64,000 bases of DNA from an uncultured Bacteroidales bacterium (GTDB lineage: Bacteria; Bacteroidota; Bacteroidia; Bacteroidales; WCHB1-69): assembly GCA_934699095.1 (NCBI GenBank), contig CAKUVI010000002.1, forward strand, positions 248,001 through 312,000, written 5' to 3'. Positions 35,607-45,193 of the stretch are shown piece after piece. Under the pieces are notes generated by a model, which saw nothing but the letters and a program-made list of their open reading frames with translations, searched no databases and was not told the origin of the DNA. Numbering within the stretch: position 1 is the stretch's first letter; each line of letters starts with the position of its first letter. A program made the translations under genes and the position numbers.

Positions 35607-36359
35607 TTATTTAACCTTAGTTTGATTAGCCACACTTTCCTGTTTAGCCTTAAGTTCTTCTTCGGAGAGGCCGAGGTAGCGGTCGCTAACGACCTGCATT
35701 TCCTCGTCGAGTTCCATGAGGAATGGCACGCCGGTTGGAATATTCAGTTTGACAATCTCCTCGTTTGACATGTTCTTCATGAATTTTATGATACCGCGAA
35801 TGCTGTTGCCGTGGGCCACGATGAGGACCTGTTTGTAGGCTCTCAGAGATTCAACGATGCTGACATTCCATAGAGGGATGATTCTTTTAGTGGCATCCAT
35901 GAGGGATTCTGTTGCTGGCCGGGCGGCCTTGAATTTGATGTCTTGGTATCGGATATCGAATTTGGGGTGGCGAGGGTCGTCATCAGCAAGAGGTTCAGGT
36001 TGGATATCGTAGCTTCTGCGCCATTTGGTGACCTGCTCTTCGCCGTATATTTCCACGGCTTCCTTTTTATTCTGACCCTGCAAGGCGCCATAATGCTTTT
36101 CATTCAAACGCCATGTTTTCTCTACAGGCAACCACATTCTGTCCATCTCCTCAAGCACATAGTTGAGGGTTTTGATGGCGCGTTTAAGATAAGATGTGTA
36201 TGTGTAACGAATGTCGAGGTCAGAATCGCGCAGGATGCGTCCTGCTTGTTTGGCCTCTTCAACGCCCAACTCAGTAAGGTCAACGTCAGTCCAGCCGGTG
36301 AAACGGTTCGACAGATTCCATTCGCTCTGTCCGTGTCTTATAAGTACAAGTTTATACAT
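35607..36359 (-). CDS. gpmA: 2,3-bisphosphoglycerate-dependent phosphoglycerate mutase
   Basis: The 250-residue enzyme interconverts 3- and 2-phosphoglycerate. It has the histidine phosphatase motif LIRHGQSEWNLSNRFTGWTD at the N-terminus (catalytic His), TYTSYLKRAIKT, RLNEKHYGALQG, and the second catalytic His in LIVAHGNSIRGIIK. Length fits the dPGM family. It is third in the panC, panD, gpmA, response regulator, pyrF operon. Confidence 0.96.
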   Translation of the reverse strand: MYKLVLIRHGQSEWNLSNRFTGWTDVDLTELGVEEAKQAGRILRDSDLDIRYTYTSYLKRAIKTLNYVLEEMDRMWLPVEKTWRLNEKHYGALQGQNKKEAVEIYGEEQVTKWRRSYDIQPEPLADDDPRHPKFDIRYQDIKFKAARPATESLMDATKRIIPLWNVSIVESLRAYKQVLIVAHGNSIRGIIKFMKNMSNEEIVKLNIPTGVPFLMELDEEMQVVSDRYLGLSEEELKAKQESVANQTKVK

Positions 36360-36369
36360 TTAGTTTATA

Positions 36370-36723
36370 TCAATTATTTTTCAGTTTATTTTCAGAATCC
36401 GGAAAAACGATGTTCGGGGAGAAAGTTTTTGCCTCCTCGAAATCCATTGAGGCGTAGGATATGATTATCACCACATCTCCGGGGCAGGCCTTGCGGGCGG
36501 CGGCGCCATTTAGGCAAATGACGCCGGAGTTGCGTTTGCCTTTGATGGCATAGGTCTCAAGACGTTCACCATTGTTCACATTCAGCACCTGGACTTTCTC
36601 ATTCTCTATGATATTTGCGGCCTCCATGATGGCCTCGTCGATAGTTATGCTGCCCACGTAGTTGAGGTTGGCCTCAGTCACGGTGGCACGGTGAATCTTT
36701 GATTTCAGTATTTCGATGTTCAT
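36370..36723 (-). CDS. panD: aspartate 1-decarboxylase proenzyme
   Basis: The 117-residue proenzyme makes beta-alanine for pantothenate. It self-cleaves at Gly24-Ser25 (NYVGSITID) to make the pyruvoyl group; the fold motifs KIHRATVTEA and the NGAAARKACPGDVVIIISYA region are present. It follows panC by 14 bases, so both inputs of pantothenate synthetase are in one operon. Confidence 0.96.
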   Translation of the reverse strand: MNIEILKSKIHRATVTEANLNYVGSITIDEAIMEAANIIENEKVQVLNVNNGERLETYAIKGKRNSGVICLNGAAARKACPGDVVIIISYASMDFEEAKTFSPNIVFPDSENKLKNN

Positions 36724-36737
36724 TTTGTCTAAAACTA

Positions 36738-37568
36738 TTAACGGTAACGTACATTGTCAATCAAACGTACTGGTCCGACATAGACTGTCACAAACCCCAT
36801 AACGCCGTTCGGTGAGTCAAGATTCTCGACAGGAAGCAGTGTTTCCGCGTCGGCGATCTGGAAGTAGTCGAGTTGAAACTGAGGGATATTGTTTATTTCG
36901 GTTTCCACAAACTTGGAGATATCGCTGACGCTTGAGAACTTCTTTGATTCATCGAGGATGCGGTGTATGTTGGCGGCCACTGAGAACTCATGTTCAGAGA
37001 GGCGGCGGTTTCTGGAGCTCATGGCCAGGCCGTTGGGTTCGCGCACTATGGGGCACGGAACTATTTCAGAGAGGATGCGGCACTGTTTGCACATCTCACG
37101 AATCACGGCAATCTGCTGATAGTCTTTTTCGCCGAAGTAGGCCTTGGTTGGGCGCACCCATTCGAGCAGTCTGCGCACGATGACACCCACGCCGTTGAAA
37201 TGTCCCGGACGTGCGGCGCCCTCCATGACTGAAGCGACAGTGCCAAAGTCGTAAACTTCCGAAGGTTGTACGGGAAAGACCTCCTCCACTGCCGGAGCGA
37301 AGACATAATCGGCGAAGTCGCCTATGAGCTCGATGTCGGCCTCCAAGGTGCGGGGGTACTTCTTGAGGTCGTCGGCGTTGTTGAACTGTACAGGATTCAC
37401 GAATATGGAGACAAACACTGCGTCGTTTTCGGAACGTGCGCGTCTGATAAGTGAGAGATGCCCTTCGTGGAGGGCTCCCATTGTTGGAACCATTCCTATG
37501 GTTTTGCCGGCAGCGTACTCACGCATTGCCGTTTCTGTCAATTGCTTGACTGTTGTTATAACTTTCAT
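36738..37568 (-). CDS. panC: pantothenate synthetase
   Basis: The 276-residue ATP-dependent ligase joins pantoate and beta-alanine. Motifs are GMVPTMGALHEGHLSLIRRA, FVNPVQFNNADDL, GHFNGVGVIVRRLL, YFGEKDYQQIAVI, and REPNGLAMSSRNRRL. The open frame starts two codons earlier with GTG; I chose the ATG at 37568 (MKVITTVKQL). It heads the operon, behind a short leader with a hairpin and a -7 box at 37624-37631. Confidence 0.95.
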   Translation of the reverse strand: MKVITTVKQLTETAMREYAAGKTIGMVPTMGALHEGHLSLIRRARSENDAVFVSIFVNPVQFNNADDLKKYPRTLEADIELIGDFADYVFAPAVEEVFPVQPSEVYDFGTVASVMEGAARPGHFNGVGVIVRRLLEWVRPTKAYFGEKDYQQIAVIREMCKQCRILSEIVPCPIVREPNGLAMSSRNRRLSEHEFSVAANIHRILDESKKFSSVSDISKFVETEINNIPQFQLDYFQIADAETLLPVENLDSPNGVMGFVTVYVGPVRLIDNVRYR

Positions 37569-37596
37569 ATTCACTCAATAACAATAATTTAAGAGT

Positions 37597-37631
37597 TAAA
37601 AACCGCCCCTATTCGGAGCGGTGCAAAAATA
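37597..37631 (-). promoter_or_regulatory. panC operon promoter and leader hairpin
   Basis: The minus strand has TATTTTTG at 37624-37631 (-7 consensus). Directly after it comes an 8-bp stem (37615-37622 with 37602-37609, one G-T pair) followed by a run of T, which resembles an intrinsic terminator at the very 5' end of the transcript. The panC ATG lies about 30 bases further on. Confidence 0.45.
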
Positions 37632-37827
37632 TATTTTTTTTTAATAAATAATGCAAATTTATTTTTATGTTAAAAACATTGTTTTTTCCACTCCAAATTG
37701 GTAAATTCGGCATAAACAAGGTAAGCTCAGAGTAAATTATTTTTTAATGAGACAAACAAAATTGTTTATAAAGGATTGGTTCGGAGAAAGAGGCGATTTT
37801 TTGGAGCAATGGAAATAAAAAAAAGTG

Positions 37828-37835
37828 TATTTTTG
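37828..37835 (+). promoter_or_regulatory. -7 promoter box of tRNA-Leu
   Basis: TATTTTTG matches TAnnTTTG and ends 10 bases before the tRNA acceptor stem. A TTGG at 37801 may be a weak -33. The upstream gap 37632-37800 is AT-rich and shows no gene. Confidence 0.55.
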
Positions 37836-37845
37836 CGGCGGATTT

Positions 37846-37927
37846 GCGGGTGTGGCGTAATTGGTAGCCGCGCTAGACTTAGGATCTAGTGGTGAAAGCC
37901 GTGGGGGTTCGAGTCCCCCCACCCGCA
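37846..37927 (+). tRNA. tRNA-Leu (anticodon UAG)
   Basis: The 82-base cloverleaf has acceptor stem GCGGGTG / CACCCGC, anticodon stem CTAGA / TCTAG around loop CTTAGGA (anticodon TAG in DNA), a class II variable arm, and a T arm with GTTCGAGTC. A 3' CCA is not encoded. The thiL start follows 67 bases later, possibly on the same transcript. Confidence 0.95.
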
Positions 37928-37994
37928 CAACGGTTACCGAAGAGAGGCTTTTGAGGCCTCTTTTCGCTATTATGACATACCAAAAACACTGCAA

Positions 37995-39029
37995 ATGACA
38001 GAGAAAAACGAGAACACGCCCGTGAAAATGCCGGGCAAATATGAGCTCATAGCCGAACTCTCCAAGTATTTTCCACAGGAGAATGCCTCCACTATAATAT
38101 CCACCGGCGACGATGCATCGGTGATAGAGACCGACTGCCAGACGGTGATATCATCGAAGGTGTTCGTGGAGAATGTCCACTTCGACCTCACATACTTCCC
38201 GTTGCGTCATCTCGGCTACAAGCTGTCAACAATAGCATTCACCGACATTTTGGCCATGAACGCTGTACCGTCGCAGCTCATGGTGTCGGTGGCGGTTTCC
38301 GACCGTTTCGACCTCAAGATGGTGAACGAGATCCTGAGCGGTGTGGCAGCATGTTGCGAAACGTCACACGCCGACCTTGCCGGACTTGACCTCACCACAT
38401 CCCCGAAAGAGCTTGTGGTATCCATCACGGCCGTGGGCGAGTGCGAACCTGCTCTCCTGTGCTCGCGCAAAGGCGCCTCAGAGAACGAACTCGTGTGCGT
38501 GTCTGGCGATTTCGCAGCCGCCTACACCGGCCTTCTTCTCCTTGAACGCGAAAAGAAGGTCTTCAACGTGAATCCGGGCGTCCAACCCGACTTTACCGGA
38601 AAGGAATACCTCCTCCAACGCGAAATAAAACCGGAACCACGCATCGATATCATAGAAAAACTGCGCCGCGAAAACATCCTGCCCACCTCCATGACAGCCG
38701 TCAGCGACGGCTTGGCCACAGCTGTACTGCAAATCTGCAAATCCTCTCATAAAGGCTGCGCTCTATTTGAAGAAAAACTTCCAATGACAGAGCTAACCTT
38801 CGTGACACTCAAAGATTTAGATATTGTACATACAGTGGCAGCACTGAACGGCGGTGACGACTATGAGCTGATGTTCACCATAAAGCAGAGCGACTTTGAG
38901 AACATCAAAAGGGTTGACAACGTATCAATCATTGGATATATCAAGGAAGAATCAGCCGGATACAACCTGATCACCGGCGACAACGTATCTGTGCCGATAC
39001 AAGCGCAAGGGTTCTCAAAACAGCAGTAA
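37995..39029 (+). CDS. thiL: thiamine-monophosphate kinase
   Basis: The 344-residue PurM-like kinase makes thiamine diphosphate. It has ISTGDDASVIE near the N-terminus, ALCSRKGASENELVCVSG, the mid-region TSMTAVSDGLAT, and LNGGDDYELMFTI, all metal or nucleotide motifs of ThiL. It stands apart from other thiamine genes. It lies 5 bases before ispG, so isoprenoid and thiamine steps are coupled in one operon. Confidence 0.93.
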   Translation: MTEKNENTPVKMPGKYELIAELSKYFPQENASTIISTGDDASVIETDCQTVISSKVFVENVHFDLTYFPLRHLGYKLSTIAFTDILAMNAVPSQLMVSVAVSDRFDLKMVNEILSGVAACCETSHADLAGLDLTTSPKELVVSITAVGECEPALLCSRKGASENELVCVSGDFAAAYTGLLLLEREKKVFNVNPGVQPDFTGKEYLLQREIKPEPRIDIIEKLRRENILPTSMTAVSDGLATAVLQICKSSHKGCALFEEKLPMTELTFVTLKDLDIVHTVAALNGGDDYELMFTIKQSDFENIKRVDNVSIIGYIKEESAGYNLITGDNVSVPIQAQGFSKQQ

Positions 39030-39034
39030 CGAAA

Positions 39035-40390
39035 ATGAACAGCAGAGAGCAATTCAGCATAGGACAACTTCCGATCGGTAGTGACTCGCCTGTTGTTGTA
39101 CAATCAATGACAAACACCGCGACCGATGACACAAAAGCCACCACAGAACAGTGTGTCAGGATGATAGATTCCGGTGCCCAAATGGTCCGAATCACAGTCC
39201 CGTCGCTCAGGGAGGTGGAATCAATAAAGACAATAAAGCAGAACCTTGTCAAAAGCGGACACGGAGAGGTGCCCGTCGTGGCGGATGTCCATTTCAACCC
39301 CAAAGTTGCCGAGGCTGTGGCCCCTTTTGTGGAGAAGGTGCGCGTGAATCCCGGCAATTTCACGGACAAGAGGAACTTTTCGCAATTGGACCTCTCCGAC
39401 TCAGAATACACGGCAGCCGTTGAACGTATGGCATTGCGCGCAAAACCGCTCTTCGAGGTTTGCAAACGATATGGCACGGCCCTGCGCATCGGCATCAACC
39501 ACGGTTCCTTGTGCGACCGCATAGTGAGCCGCTACGGCAACACACCGGAAGCCATGGTCAACTCCGCATTAGAATGGATCAACATCTGCAAAGAGTTCGA
39601 TTTCTCGAAAATAGTGCTGTCAATGAAATCGAGCAATGTGCTCACCATGATGAGAGCCACCTTGCTGCTTCACGAAAAAATGGTGGAGCGGAACATGGAC
39701 TTCCCCCTGCATCTCGGAGTCACCGAGGCGGGCAACGGAGTTGAAGGCCGCGCAAAGTCTGCTGCCGGCATCGGCGCCTTGCTGCTCTCAAACATCGGAG
39801 ACACAATTCGCGTTTCCCTGACAGAAAAACCCGAAAACGAGTCGCCATTTGCTATAAAACTCCTCGATTCTATACAAAAAATCAACGTCAACGACCTGAA
39901 AATCAACGACAAGACCTTGTATTTTGAAGACGACAGCACTGATTTTGAAAGTTGGCTGTGCCGCTCAGCTGCCACTGCAGGATACGCACACTTCAACTTC
40001 GGCCTCAACAACCTACGACTCTCCAACAGCAACTTCAGTCAATCGGAAATATCTGATTTAGAGACTGTTATAATGCAAGCCTGCAGAATAAAAATAGCAA
40101 ATACAGAATTTGTGGCCTGTCCGTCATGCGGACGTACGCAATATGCCATACAAGATGTGTTATCAGTGGTCAAGGAACGCTTTTCCGGGCACCCAAACCT
40201 CAAAATCGGGGTCATGGGCTGCATCGTGAACGGCCCGGGTGAGATGGCTGACGCCGACTTCGGCATCGTGGGAGCCACTCACGGATTGGTTTGTGTATAT
40301 GAGGGCAAAAAGAGAATATCAGAGCCTCTCGCAGTGCCCGATGCACTCGCACTGTTAGAGAAAACAATAGCGGATAGAAAACAGCGATGA
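39035..40390 (+). CDS. ispG: 4-hydroxy-3-methylbut-2-en-1-yl diphosphate synthase, short-insert form
   Basis: A 451-residue [4Fe-4S] enzyme of the MEP pathway. The N-terminal TIM barrel has VVVQSMTNTATDDTKAT, VPVVADVHFNP, VRVNPGNF, and LRIGINHGSL; the C-terminal domain carries the cluster cysteines C362-P-S-C365 and C396 (GCIVNGPGE). Bacteroidota relatives normally have a large middle domain (total about 600 residues); here only about 80 residues lie between IRVSLTEKPE and the cysteine domain, so the insert is strongly reduced. The stop overlaps the next ATG (ATGA). Confidence 0.93.
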   Translation: MNSREQFSIGQLPIGSDSPVVVQSMTNTATDDTKATTEQCVRMIDSGAQMVRITVPSLREVESIKTIKQNLVKSGHGEVPVVADVHFNPKVAEAVAPFVEKVRVNPGNFTDKRNFSQLDLSDSEYTAAVERMALRAKPLFEVCKRYGTALRIGINHGSLCDRIVSRYGNTPEAMVNSALEWINICKEFDFSKIVLSMKSSNVLTMMRATLLLHEKMVERNMDFPLHLGVTEAGNGVEGRAKSAAGIGALLLSNIGDTIRVSLTEKPENESPFAIKLLDSIQKINVNDLKINDKTLYFEDDSTDFESWLCRSAATAGYAHFNFGLNNLRLSNSNFSQSEISDLETVIMQACRIKIANTEFVACPSCGRTQYAIQDVLSVVKERFSGHPNLKIGVMGCIVNGPGEMADADFGIVGATHGLVCVYEGKKRISEPLAVPDALALLEKTIADRKQR

Positions 40391-43300
40391 GAAAAATAAT
40401 CCTCAAAATATATGATTTCCTGGAGCGCAGACGGATCGTCACAATCGCATTGCTTGTCTTATTGATCGGCATGTTTGCTATACTCGCCTCCAAAATCAAC
40501 TATGAGGAGGACATCTCAAAATTCCTGCCGAAGGGCGGAAGCAACAACGAATTGTCGAAATCGTTAGGGCACCTCACCTCTCAAAACAACATAGCCGTCT
40601 TCTTCTCCAACAAGGACACCCTCTGCCAAGACCGGATCATAGAGGCCATGCAGTCTTTTGGTGACATCGTAGAACAAGACGGAATTATAGACAATATCAC
40701 AGTCACTGTTGACCAGACACAGATGCTTGACATTGTGGAGGCGGTCTATGCCCATGTGCCATATTTCCTTACCGAAAAAGACTACCTTCGAATAGATTCG
40801 TTGATAAACGTTAAAGAATTCATAGACAATCAGTTAGAAGAAGACAAGAAAATCCTGATGCTGCCGTCTGCGGGCACATTTGCGCGTACAATGACATACG
40901 ACCCGCTGCAGTTGTTCTCCCCGGCGCTGCAAAAGCTCAACTCCTTGAAAGTCAACAGTTCGATGCAAATCATCGATGACTATCTCTTCTCCGAAGACGG
41001 CAAGTATGGCATAGTCAGCTTTGAGAGCCCCTATGGAGCCAACGAGAGCGGCAACAACGCGACTCTTGCCAAATATCTTGATGAGACGCTCTCAAATTTA
41101 AGTAATCAATATCCTGATATTGAAGCGGTTGCAGTGGGAGCACCATTGATAGCCGTAGCAAATGCCAGCCAAATAAAAAAAGACTCACTAATAGCCGTGG
41201 CAATAGCATTAGTGCTTATCTTTCTGATACTTATATTGCATTACAGGAGATTTTCAGACATAATTTGGGTTGGTTGTTCAATTCTGTTCGGCTTGTTGTT
41301 TGCGCTTGCCGGCATGGCCGTCTTCAACGACACGGTGTCTGTTATTGTACTGGGAATAGGGTCAGTGATAATAGGCATCTCAGCAAATTACCCGTTGCAT
41401 TTTATGGACGAGTACAAGGAGGTTGGAGACAGACGTGAGGCCTTGAGAGAGATGACCATTCCGCTTTTGATAGGAAATATAACAACCGTGGCTGCATTTT
41501 TCTGTCTTGTGTGGCTTGATGCACAGGCAATGCGCGACCTCGGCCTTTTCGGTGCCCTGATGTTGATAGGCACTATTCTTTTCGTGCTGGTCTTCCTGCC
41601 TCATTTCATCCGCAAGCGCCCCGCCCCATCCGAAAGGCGCATCTTCGGGAAACTGTCAGACAAGCACCTTTCACGCAGCAAAGCCCGTCCATATATTGCC
41701 TCAGTGATATTACTTCTGACAATAATATTCGGATTTTTTTCCACGAAGACATCTTTCGACAGCAATCTATCGCACATCAACTACATGACTCCCCAACAAC
41801 GTGAGCGCATGCAGCTTCTTTCAGAAATACAGCCACACGGCGTGCTCTATGCCGTCGCTCAAGGTGAAGACCTTGCCACAACAGTCGAAAACAACAGCAG
41901 GATGCTCTCTGAATTACGGAAAGCAGATCCTCAGGCAGAAATCATCGGACTTGGCGATTTCCTTCCCGACAAAGAGCAGATGGCAGTTGCCGCCGAACGC
42001 TGGAACACGTTCTGGCAAGATGCCTCCCGACAACGTTTCATCAATGAATTCGAGACAGCGGCCAACAGAAAGGGATTCTCAGTGACAGCTTTCTACCCGT
42101 TTACATCTATGGTCAACAACAACTACGGCGTCACTGATATTGAAGACTTCAACGACATAACTCAGCCATTCATAGACAAGTTTGTGTTCATTGGTGAGAA
42201 TGACTTCAAGATCATGAACTACGTCTATAGCGACAAATCTGAAAAAATTCACGAGAAAGTTGACAATTTGAGCGATGACTGCATGGTTTTCTCAAATGAG
42301 GACATCGGGAACCAATTGGTTAGCATGCTCAACGACTCTTTCAACTACATAGGATTCGTTTGCAGCATCGTTGTCTTCATATTCTTGCTGATTTCATTCA
42401 GGAAGGTGGAGATTGCCATCATAGCATTTCTGCCATTAGCCGTAGCATGGATATGGATTCTCGGCATCATGCATGTTTTCGGCATCCAATTCAACATAGT
42501 CAACATAATACTCGCAACATTCATCTTTGGCCAAGGCGATGATTATACCATCTTCATCACCGAAGGACTGTTATATGAGCACACTACAGGCAAACCGCGA
42601 CTTGCGTCTTACAAGCACAGCGTTTTCATATCGGCCATAATCATGTTCATCGGGATAGGGTGTCTGATTGTTGCGAAGCACCCTGCGTTGCGCTCCCTCG
42701 CAACAGTCACGATAATCGGCATGTTGACCGTCGTTTTGATGGCATCTTTCATACCGCCTCTCGTTTTTGATTTTCTAACGAAGAAAGGTGGCCGAGACAG
42801 ATTCGCGCCGATAACTATCGGTCGGTTGTTCAACACTTTCATATTTGGTCTGGCTTTCGGATTTCTGGCGTTCTTTGTGGTCCAGCCATTCGCCTTTTTC
42901 AACCTGTTAATCGGAAAAACAACAGAAAAAAAGAGACTACGTTTGCACAAAGTGATAAACAAGTGCGCACAATTCCTCACAAAACACACCCCAGGCGTGC
43001 AATTCAATCTTAAAAACGAGCACAACGAGCAGTTTGAAAAACCTGCAGTTGTCATTTCCAACCACCAAAGCCATCTCGACATTCTCTACATTCTCTCGCT
43101 TTCGCCGAAAACAGTGTTTCTGACAAACGACAACGTATGGAAGAACCCGATATACGGCTATGTATTACGTAAAGCTGAATGTTATCCTGTCAGCAATGGC
43201 TATGAAGCCAATCTGCCGAAGTTGAAGGATCTTTACAGCCGAGGCTATTCGATCTGCATTTTCCCTGAGGGCACGCGTTCGGCCAATTGCGGGATTCTCC

Positions 43301-43620
43301 GTTTCCACAAGGGGGCTTTCGCGCTTGCACGCGAGCTTGGCGCCGACATTCTTCCACTCTATCTCCACGGCGCAGGCCATGTCTGCCCCAAGGAGGAGCC
43401 AATACTGAGTCGTGGAAGCGCAACACTTGAAGTCGGTGAACGCTGCAAACCATATTTGGATTTTCTGTCTGACGACACCAATGAGACAGACCGACTTACA
43501 GCACGTGATATGCGTCATAAATATATCAGTCATTATGCAGAAATGTGTAACGAGATTGAGGATAACGAATACTGGCGTTTCGTCAACCATTATCGCAACT
43601 ACTATAAAATCAAGATTTGA
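40387..43620 (+). CDS. MMPL/RND-type transporter fused to a PlsC-like lysophospholipid acyltransferase
   Basis: A 1077-residue fusion. Residues about 1-850 form an RND/MMPL lipid exporter with two sets of membrane helices (TM1 near 15-35, then helices about 265-410 and again 655-800) and two periplasmic loops. Residues about 870-1060 are a 1-acylglycerol-3-phosphate acyltransferase domain with H893-x4-D898 (NHQSHLD) and FPEGTRS (about 959-965). The protein ends soon after, with no methyltransferase domain such as relatives can carry. Acyl-lipid synthesis and export is inferred. It is followed by a CrtI-like oxidoreductase gene. Confidence 0.87.
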   Translation: MRKIILKIYDFLERRRIVTIALLVLLIGMFAILASKINYEEDISKFLPKGGSNNELSKSLGHLTSQNNIAVFFSNKDTLCQDRIIEAMQSFGDIVEQDGIIDNITVTVDQTQMLDIVEAVYAHVPYFLTEKDYLRIDSLINVKEFIDNQLEEDKKILMLPSAGTFARTMTYDPLQLFSPALQKLNSLKVNSSMQIIDDYLFSEDGKYGIVSFESPYGANESGNNATLAKYLDETLSNLSNQYPDIEAVAVGAPLIAVANASQIKKDSLIAVAIALVLIFLILILHYRRFSDIIWVGCSILFGLLFALAGMAVFNDTVSVIVLGIGSVIIGISANYPLHFMDEYKEVGDRREALREMTIPLLIGNITTVAAFFCLVWLDAQAMRDLGLFGALMLIGTILFVLVFLPHFIRKRPAPSERRIFGKLSDKHLSRSKARPYIASVILLLTIIFGFFSTKTSFDSNLSHINYMTPQQRERMQLLSEIQPHGVLYAVAQGEDLATTVENNSRMLSELRKADPQAEIIGLGDFLPDKEQMAVAAERWNTFWQDASRQRFINEFETAANRKGFSVTAFYPFTSMVNNNYGVTDIEDFNDITQPFIDKFVFIGENDFKIMNYVYSDKSEKIHEKVDNLSDDCMVFSNEDIGNQLVSMLNDSFNYIGFVCSIVVFIFLLISFRKVEIAIIAFLPLAVAWIWILGIMHVFGIQFNIVNIILATFIFGQGDDYTIFITEGLLYEHTTGKPRLASYKHSVFISAIIMFIGIGCLIVAKHPALRSLATVTIIGMLTVVLMASFIPPLVFDFLTKKGGRDRFAPITIGRLFNTFIFGLAFGFLAFFVVQPFAFFNLLIGKTTEKKRLRLHKVINKCAQFLTKHTPGVQFNLKNEHNEQFEKPAVVISNHQSHLDILYILSLSPKTVFLTNDNVWKNPIYGYVLRKAECYPVSNGYEANLPKLKDLYSRGYSICIFPEGTRSANCGILRFHKGAFALARELGADILPLYLHGAGHVCPKEEPILSRGSATLEVGERCKPYLDFLSDDTNETDRLTARDMRHKYISHYAEMCNEIEDNEYWRFVNHYRNYYKIKI

Positions 43621-43659
43621 CAAATCAGCCAGTAACAACCCACAAACATCTGAACAACA

Positions 43660-45189
43660 ATGAGTTCCAATACAAATACCAAAAAAAGTGCAATTATGAT
43701 AGGCGGCGGTCTGGGAGGTCTTTTCTGCGGTGCCCTGCTCGCCAAGGAAGGCCTTGCAGTCACAGTTTTGGAAAAAAACGCCAATATCGGTGGTGGAATT
43801 CAGTCGTTCAAGCGTTTCAACGAATCGTTCGACACTGGAATGCATGTGATTGGAGGTCTGAGGAAAGGACAGACCTTATACAAGATTTGCGACTATCTTG
43901 GTATTCTCAACAATCTGAAAATCAAGGAAGTGGATGATGATTGCATGGATGAAGTAACATATCTTTCCGACAATCATAATTACAAGATACCGTCAGGAAA
44001 AGAAAATTTCATATCATATTTTCAAAACCTTTTTCCAGAAGAAAGTGAAAATGTAAGGAATTATGTCGAGAAGCTTTTTCAGCTTGTTGATGAGATTGGT
44101 TTTTTCTATTTGAGAGCTGAAGATGACGATTACAGACACGATCCCATGTTTTACATGCCAGCCGATAAAATGATCAGGCATTACATCAAAGACAAGCGGC
44201 TTCAAGAGCTATTAGCATACATGAATCCTCTTTGCAGCGGTGTTGCCGGGCACACGCCAGCGTACATTTTCGCGATCATAAATGTCTTGTATATAAGCGG
44301 TCAGAGCCGCTTTGAAGGGCCGAGCGAACAGCTTGCCTCAGCCTTGAAATCGCTGATAGAAGATAACGGCGGCTCCGTTCATGCAAACAGTGCAGTGGCT
44401 AAAATCGAAATTATAGACAAATCAGTGAAGAATGTGTTGACAGTATCTGGGCAGGAATTCACAGCTGACTATTACATCTCCTCATTGCATCCTGCCACCC
44501 TACTCGATCTCACGAGCGACAGGATCTTTTCCAAAGCCTCAATGCTGAGGTTACAATCGACAAACAACTCGTATTCAGCATTTTGTATTTTCATCAAATT
44601 TAAAGAGGGGACATTCAGATACATAAACCATCCCTGTTATTGTGTTCAAGACTACGACAAAGCCTGGGAATATGGCGATTACGATGGCGAATGGCCGCGA
44701 GGTTTCCTATATCTCACGCCTTGTGCTACCGGGCAAGGCGAATATGCAAGCACCATGCAGATAGTAGCCATGATGCCATTTTCAGCCTGCGATAGATGGT
44801 CGGACACTGTAATAGGGCGGCGTGGCGAAGACTACAGGCTTTGGAAGGAGGAACACACCAGCAGAATCATGGCTAAAATGCGGCTTATATTCCCGGATAT
44901 AGATGAATGCATTGAACGGATTATCTCGTCCTCACCGCTCACCATACGCGATTATTACAACGTTCCGGAGGGGGCAATGTACGGGATTGTGAAAGACTGC
45001 AGCAACATATACGCCGGCTATGTCCCTATTCACACAAAGGCCGACAATCTTCTGCAAACGGGCCAGAACATCTATCTGCATGGATGCTGCGGTGTTCCGT
45101 TGACGGCCATAAACACGGTAGAGGCCATTGTCGGGAAAAACACGATAGTTGACAAGATTAACAAACACGCTGCGAACCAAAAACAATAA
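43660..45189 (+). CDS. NAD(P)/FAD-dependent oxidoreductase (phytoene desaturase/CrtI-like)
   Basis: A 509-residue flavoprotein with the N-terminal FAD motif IGGGLGGLFCGALLAKEG followed by VLEKNANIGGGIQSF, and a C-terminal FAD segment GQNIYLHGCCGVPLTAINTVEA. It belongs to the amine oxidase/CrtI superfamily. It is separated by 39 bases from the MMPL-acyltransferase gene. In related Bacteroidota such enzymes sit with aryl-polyene or lipid genes; no ketosynthase or carrier protein is present here, so the substrate is open. Confidence 0.85.
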   Translation: MSSNTNTKKSAIMIGGGLGGLFCGALLAKEGLAVTVLEKNANIGGGIQSFKRFNESFDTGMHVIGGLRKGQTLYKICDYLGILNNLKIKEVDDDCMDEVTYLSDNHNYKIPSGKENFISYFQNLFPEESENVRNYVEKLFQLVDEIGFFYLRAEDDDYRHDPMFYMPADKMIRHYIKDKRLQELLAYMNPLCSGVAGHTPAYIFAIINVLYISGQSRFEGPSEQLASALKSLIEDNGGSVHANSAVAKIEIIDKSVKNVLTVSGQEFTADYYISSLHPATLLDLTSDRIFSKASMLRLQSTNNSYSAFCIFIKFKEGTFRYINHPCYCVQDYDKAWEYGDYDGEWPRGFLYLTPCATGQGEYASTMQIVAMMPFSACDRWSDTVIGRRGEDYRLWKEEHTSRIMAKMRLIFPDIDECIERIISSSPLTIRDYYNVPEGAMYGIVKDCSNIYAGYVPIHTKADNLLQTGQNIYLHGCCGVPLTAINTVEAIVGKNTIVDKINKHAANQKQ

Positions 45190-45193
45190 TTGT

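Noticed and set aside
37737..37994. 85-residue minus-strand open frame over the tRNA-Leu
   Set aside because: It is produced by the tRNA sequence itself and has no independent support.
43165..43845. 226-residue minus-strand open frame
   Set aside because: It is antisense to the end of the MMPL-acyltransferase fusion and the start of the oxidoreductase, both strongly supported by motifs.
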